This document shows, piece after piece, positions 60,807 to 64,000 of a stretch of DNA of 64,000 bases. A model generated the notes under the pieces. It had not been told where the DNA came from. It saw nothing but the letters and a program-made list of their open reading frames with translations, and did no database searches. Every line of letters begins with the position of its first letter. The first letter of the stretch is position 1. Source of the stretch: Pseudoramibacter sp. (GTDB lineage: Bacteria > Bacillota > Clostridia > Eubacteriales > Eubacteriaceae). Location of the stretch: positions 744,001-808,000 of the forward strand of contig NZ_JAKVLT010000001.1 in the NCBI RefSeq assembly GCF_022484225.1, given 5' to 3'. Position numbers and translations under genes: made by a program.

Positions 60807-62213
60807 ATGCCTGAAGAAAAAAATCTTGGCTTGAAAGATGTGATCTCAGTCTCAGTGGGATTGGTTCTGGCGACCAGCTGCCTGATTTCCCTGGGACAGG
60901 GCGCTGGACAGGTGGGCGAGCTGTTCATCGTGGCGATGATCATCGCGATGGGCTTCAATATGATCACCATGGCGACGATGTCGGAGCTCAACGCGCTAAT
61001 GCCCGGGGTAACCGGCGGCCTCGCCCAATACACCTTGGCCGGGGTCGGCCCGGTGCCGACGATCGTCTTGATGGTCGGCGGCTACATGATTTCGAACATT
61101 TTGTCCTCCGGCGTGGAAGCGTCGATTTTCGCCTACGCCATGGGCGAGGTGCTCGGGCTGCCCATTCCCAATTACTGCTGGAGTGTTATGGCTTCGGTGG
61201 TCATTTTGATCGCCAATTTGCGCGGGGTTGACATGTTTGCCAAGATGCAGGACATCATCACCGATCTTCTCCTTGGCTCTCTTTTAATCATGGGGTTGCT
61301 CGGCGCTTTAAAGCTGGGGACCGGCACGGTGGTCCATCAGCCGGCAGTGATGCACCCGAAGGCCAGCGCGGTGGTGCCTATGGCGGCAACGGCTTTCTGG
61401 CTTTTCATCGGGGCGGAATACGCCATTCCCATTTCAAAAAACGTGAAGAACGCGAAGCGCAACGTCCCCCTTGGGATGTTTCTCGGTCTCGGGATCATTT
61501 GTCTGGTGCAATCGGTCCTTGTCTTTGGCTTTCACCACTACGCGAAGTGGGGTGCTCTCGCGAATTCCGCGGCGCCCCATCTGCTTTACGGGATGGCTCT
61601 CCTCGGCAAACCCGGTCAAATTTGGATGGCGCTGGTCTCGGCGATGGCTGTGCTCAGCGCGCAGAACTCGACGGTGCAGGGGCTGTCCAGCATTTTCTCG
61701 GGGATGGCCCGCACCAACCTCATGCCCCAGTTTTTTGGCAAGACGAACAAAAAAGGGGTACCGGTTTACGGCGTATGGTTTGTTTTCGTGGCCATTTTGA
61801 TCTGCGCCTACATCAGTCAGGATTCATCAGATAAGATTTCTTTCTTTATCTTAGTCGGTTCGGTGTTCTGGATGGCGTCTTACATCATGGCGCACATTGA
61901 TCTGCTGGTGTTTCGGCATCGGCTGCCAAAAGCGCCCCGAACTTTCAAGGTGCCTGGTGGCGTGGTGCTGTCAGTGATCGGCATCGCGGGCACAGCGTTT
62001 ATGATCGCCAATATTTCTACCGATCCTGTGGAACGGGTGCAAATTCTGGCCTTAACCGGCGTGATTTTCGCGATCCTTTTCGTATACGCGGTGATCTGGA
62101 CGAAGGTGAAGATGCGCATTCCGGTGTTCAAACCGGTACCCATGGAAAAAGTTATGGCGATGGAAAACACCTTGTACTACAGAATCCGCAAGCGCCGGGG
62201 CATCTGGAAATAA
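60807..62213 (+). CDS. APC family amino-acid permease
   Basis: A 468-residue membrane transporter with about 12 helices. GLKDVISVSVGLVLATSCLISLGQGAG is helix 1 with the unwound centre, and MSELNALMPGVTGGLAQYTLAGVG follows. Helix 6-8 features are AATAFWLFIGAEYAIPISKNVKNAKRNVP. This belongs to the amino acid/polyamine/organocation superfamily. Co-transcription with an ornithine-cyclodeaminase-type gene and PII suggests a basic amino acid. AGGAGG precedes ATG. It ends 2 bp from a convergent MerR gene with no terminator visible. Confidence 0.88.
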   Translation: MPEEKNLGLKDVISVSVGLVLATSCLISLGQGAGQVGELFIVAMIIAMGFNMITMATMSELNALMPGVTGGLAQYTLAGVGPVPTIVLMVGGYMISNILSSGVEASIFAYAMGEVLGLPIPNYCWSVMASVVILIANLRGVDMFAKMQDIITDLLLGSLLIMGLLGALKLGTGTVVHQPAVMHPKASAVVPMAATAFWLFIGAEYAIPISKNVKNAKRNVPLGMFLGLGIICLVQSVLVFGFHHYAKWGALANSAAPHLLYGMALLGKPGQIWMALVSAMAVLSAQNSTVQGLSSIFSGMARTNLMPQFFGKTNKKGVPVYGVWFVFVAILICAYISQDSSDKISFFILVGSVFWMASYIMAHIDLLVFRHRLPKAPRTFKVPGGVVLSVIGIAGTAFMIANISTDPVERVQILALTGVIFAILFVYAVIWTKVKMRIPVFKPVPMEKVMAMENTLYYRIRKRRGIWK

Positions 62214-62215
62214 AG

Positions 62216-63061
62216 CTACACCTCTTCTGATTTGTCGGCCACCGGCAGTTGGATTTCGGTGAGGTATTCGTCCTGATCGGCGGTTTCAAATCGGTCGATG
62301 TGACAGAATTCCATGGGGTCGCCGGTGACGTCGAGCCCCTGATCTTCGGCAGCTTTGAACAGTTTTGGCACCCAGTCCACACTCTGGTTAAACGCGCCCC
62401 GATAGCAGACGCTGAGGTAATCTCCGGCGGGCAGGGTGTAATTGGACGGCAGGTTGAGATAGGGTGAGTAGAAGAACACGTTTTTCGTCCGGTAGTCACT
62501 GCCGTCGGCGTTCATCGCCGAGGTGTCCAGGGTGTAGCAGTCGCAGCACCCGATCGAGGCGATTTTCTCGGGGAAGGACTCGCTGGCCCGGGCCAGTTCG
62601 TAGCTGATCATCTCGTCGGGCATCGGAGCGTCCTTGATCATCAGACACGGGCGCGCCGGCAGGGTGAGACGCTGGATTTTCCCTGAACAGTCTTTTGCGA
62701 GATCCTCCCGGATCGAAGTCAGCCTGGCGCTGAGTTCGGTCCGTGTTTTTTTGAGGGCGGCGATTTTGCGGTCCACCGCGGCGATTTCCTGGGTCAGAAG
62801 ATCCGTCACCGAATCCAGATTGCGGTTGGCCTCGAACTGGCGGATGTCATCGGTGTGAAAGCCCAGGGCGAGGAGTTCCCGGATGGTGTTCATGGCCCGG
62901 ATGTCGTCCAGGGTGTAGAGGCGGTAATTGCTCTTCGGGTCCCGCACCGGGTGCAGGAGTCCCAGGCGCTCGTAGTAGCGGATGGAATCGGCGCCGATGT
63001 GAAACAGCCGGGACAAGTCGCCGATTTTGAAGGTCTTTTTGAGTTTGGGCGGTGTCGTCAT
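62216..63061 (-). CDS. MerR family regulator with GyrI-like effector domain
   Basis: A 281-residue regulator. The DNA-binding part is KKTFKIGDLSRLFHIGADSIRYYERLGLLHPVRDPKSNYRLYTLDDI (residues 8-57), followed by a dimerisation coiled coil (VDRKIAALKKTRTELSARL). The C-terminal 150 residues resemble a SOUL/GyrI-like small-molecule domain (YLNLPSNYTLPAGDYLSVCYRGAF). It converges on the APC gene and diverges from amt, so it may respond to a compound related to either. The ATG has AGGAGGATTT. Confidence 0.87.
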   Translation of the reverse strand: MTTPPKLKKTFKIGDLSRLFHIGADSIRYYERLGLLHPVRDPKSNYRLYTLDDIRAMNTIRELLALGFHTDDIRQFEANRNLDSVTDLLTQEIAAVDRKIAALKKTRTELSARLTSIREDLAKDCSGKIQRLTLPARPCLMIKDAPMPDEMISYELARASESFPEKIASIGCCDCYTLDTSAMNADGSDYRTKNVFFYSPYLNLPSNYTLPAGDYLSVCYRGAFNQSVDWVPKLFKAAEDQGLDVTGDPMEFCHIDRFETADQDEYLTEIQLPVADKSEEV

Positions 63062-63103
63062 AAATCCTCCTGATAAAAATTTAAAAACCGGGGTGATTCT
63101 TCC

Positions 63104-63132
63104 TTGACAATTTCTGAAAATTCAAGTATAAT
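63104..63132 (+). promoter_or_regulatory. consensus sigma-A promoter of amt
   Basis: TTGACA (63104-63109) and TATAAT (63127-63132) with a 17-bp spacer: a perfect consensus promoter, about 200 bp before the amt start codon. Confidence 0.9.
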
Positions 63133-63156
63133 CATACCATAAATCAATAAAAAGTT

Positions 63157-63196
63157 AAGCAAAGGCGCTTCGAGATTTTTTCGAAGTGCCTTTTTT
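63157..63196 (+). terminator. leader terminator (attenuator candidate) in the amt 5' UTR
   Basis: AAAGGCGCTTCGA and TCGAAGTGCCTTTTTT pair over 12 bp (one G-U), then T6, only 25 bp after the -10 box. A second, weaker hairpin begins at 63224 with nearly the same sequence (AAGCAAAGGCGCTT versus AAGCAAAGACGCTT) and pairs with GCGTTTT near 63269. Transcription must pass the first hairpin to reach amt, so control by antitermination is likely. Confidence 0.75.
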
Positions 63197-63333
63197 GTTT
63201 ACTTTTTGTTGCATATTCTTTTAAAGCAAAGACGCTTTTTCTTCGTATTGGGATCCCGCGGAGGAAAGGCGTTTTGTTTTATCTGGTCTCATCTGAAATC
63301 ATTCAATGGATTTATTTGGTAAAGGAGGACTTC

Positions 63334-64000
63334 ATGAAATACAGCATGACGACAGTCTCTTGGGTGCTCATCTGTGCAGCTCTGGTCTTTTTCATGCAGG
63401 CGGGATTTGCCCTCTGCGAAGCGGGACTGACCCGGGCGAAGAACACCGGGAACATCCTGATGAAAAACATGATGGATTTCTGTATCGGCACTCCGTGTTT
63501 CTGGCTCGTGGGCTTCGGCCTGATGTTCGGCGGAACCGGGGCGCTCATCGGACATTTTGATCCGCTCATTCTCGGCAAATACACGGCAGCCAACAGTGTG
63601 GTGCCGCAGAACATGCCCTTATGGTGCTATGTGATTTTCCAGACGGTCTTCTGTGCCACAGCCGCGACCATCGTCTCCGGCTCTATGGCAGAACGGACGA
63701 ATTTTAAAGCGTATTGTATTTATTCTGCAGCGATTTCCCTTTTGGTCTATCCGATTTCCGGCCACTGGATCTGGGGCGGCGGCTGGCTCGGCCAGCTGGG
63801 CTTCCACGATTTCGCAGGGTCGACCTGTGTCCACATGGTCGGCGGTATCATCGCCTGCCTCGGCGCAGCGATGCTCGGACCCCGTATTGGGAAATACGGC
63901 AAAGACGGCAAGGCCCGCGCCATTCCGGGCCACAGCATGACGGCCTGTGCACTGGGCGTCTTCATTCTGTGGTTCTGCTGGTTCGGATTTAACGGCGGCT
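63334..64000 (+). CDS. amt: ammonium transporter (3' end outside window)
   Basis: The frame is open to the last base; 222 codons are visible. SWVLICAALVFFMQAGFALCEAGLTRAKNTGNILMKNMMDFCIG is the family's first helices. The gate and pore residues are in place: WCYVIFQTVFCATAATIVSGSMAERTNF, YPISGHWIWGGGWL, DFAGSTCVHMVGG and GHSMTACALGVFILWFCWFGFNGG. AAAGGAGG lies 6 bp before ATG. A GlnB-type partner would be expected downstream, outside the view. Confidence 0.95.
   Translation, partial: MKYSMTTVSWVLICAALVFFMQAGFALCEAGLTRAKNTGNILMKNMMDFCIGTPCFWLVGFGLMFGGTGALIGHFDPLILGKYTAANSVVPQNMPLWCYVIFQTVFCATAATIVSGSMAERTNFKAYCIYSAAISLLVYPISGHWIWGGGWLGQLGFHDFAGSTCVHMVGGIIACLGAAMLGPRIGKYGKDGKARAIPGHSMTACALGVFILWFCWFGFNGG

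Overview
The window looks like the chromosome of a strict anaerobe of the Clostridia, most likely a GC-rich member of the Eubacteriaceae (Pseudoramibacter/Eubacterium type). Coding DNA is GC-rich with GC-biased third positions, and intergenic DNA is AT-rich. Starts are preceded by strong AGGAGG-type ribosome binding sites, and many operons end in textbook Rho-independent hairpins. The gene set agrees: a B12-dependent class II ribonucleotide reductase, a flavodiiron-rubredoxin protein, radical SAM enzymes, ferredoxin-type aldo/keto reductase, Rrf2 regulators and a sortase-type surface protein. The genus is an inference from style and content, not a database result.

Layout. 0-15 kb: surface protein end, HAD phosphatase, nitroreductase, Fe-S aldo/keto reductase, nrdJ, polysaccharide deacetylase, murI, an unusually long rho, a B12-binding radical SAM enzyme, a TetR regulator facing a large palindrome, small membrane and Cys-rich proteins, and a frameshifted metallo-beta-lactamase-fold gene. 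15-21 kb: a complete 2-aminoethylphosphonate module (ABC ATPase, fused double permease, binding protein, phnW, phnX). 21-32 kb: flavin reductase, hydrolases, DUF434 and DUF1805 proteins, Rrf2 regulator and acetyltransferase, a MATE exporter gene broken by an 8-bp tandem duplication, trxA, two tandem NSS transporters, an MFS transporter.

32-37 kb holds a tightly overlapped six-gene operon: a DUF2997-like protein, a membrane helix-hairpin-helix protein, an NrdG-like radical SAM protein, a Ycf46-like AAA+ ATPase, a DUF1257-like (Ycf35) protein and a DUF4236 protein. It has no function I can name and is one of the two best candidates for an undescribed system. A YczE-type membrane/cytidylate kinase-like fusion and a flavodiiron-rubredoxin protein follow.

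40.0-44.1 kb is a lower-GC island flanked by inverted copies of a roughly 42-bp sequence and carrying a serine recombinase remnant. Its cargo includes a 376-aa protein built from pieces of DNA polymerase PolC that lacks much of the catalytic core. That gene is coupled to one for a possible uracil-DNA-glycosylase-fold protein, with an HTH protein upstream. This is the second candidate system. 44.8-50.6 kb is a defence module bracketed by roughly 112-bp direct repeats: an MmeI-like type IIG restriction-modification gene with an AT-rich specificity region, a second copy of its 3' end 2.5 kb downstream, an HsdS remnant, an AAA/DUF4143 ATPase behind a perfect 26-bp hairpin, and a YhcG/DUF1016 remnant.

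51-64 kb: ZIP metal transporter; a nitroreductase/Rrf2/oxidoreductase operon; an arsR/ferredoxin-arsD fusion/arsA operon without an arsB or acr3; a tannase-like esterase; an ornithine-cyclodeaminase-family/PII/APC-permease operon; a MerR regulator; and the start of an ammonium transporter behind a consensus promoter and a long leader with a terminator hairpin. I saw no rRNA, tRNA or CRISPR array.
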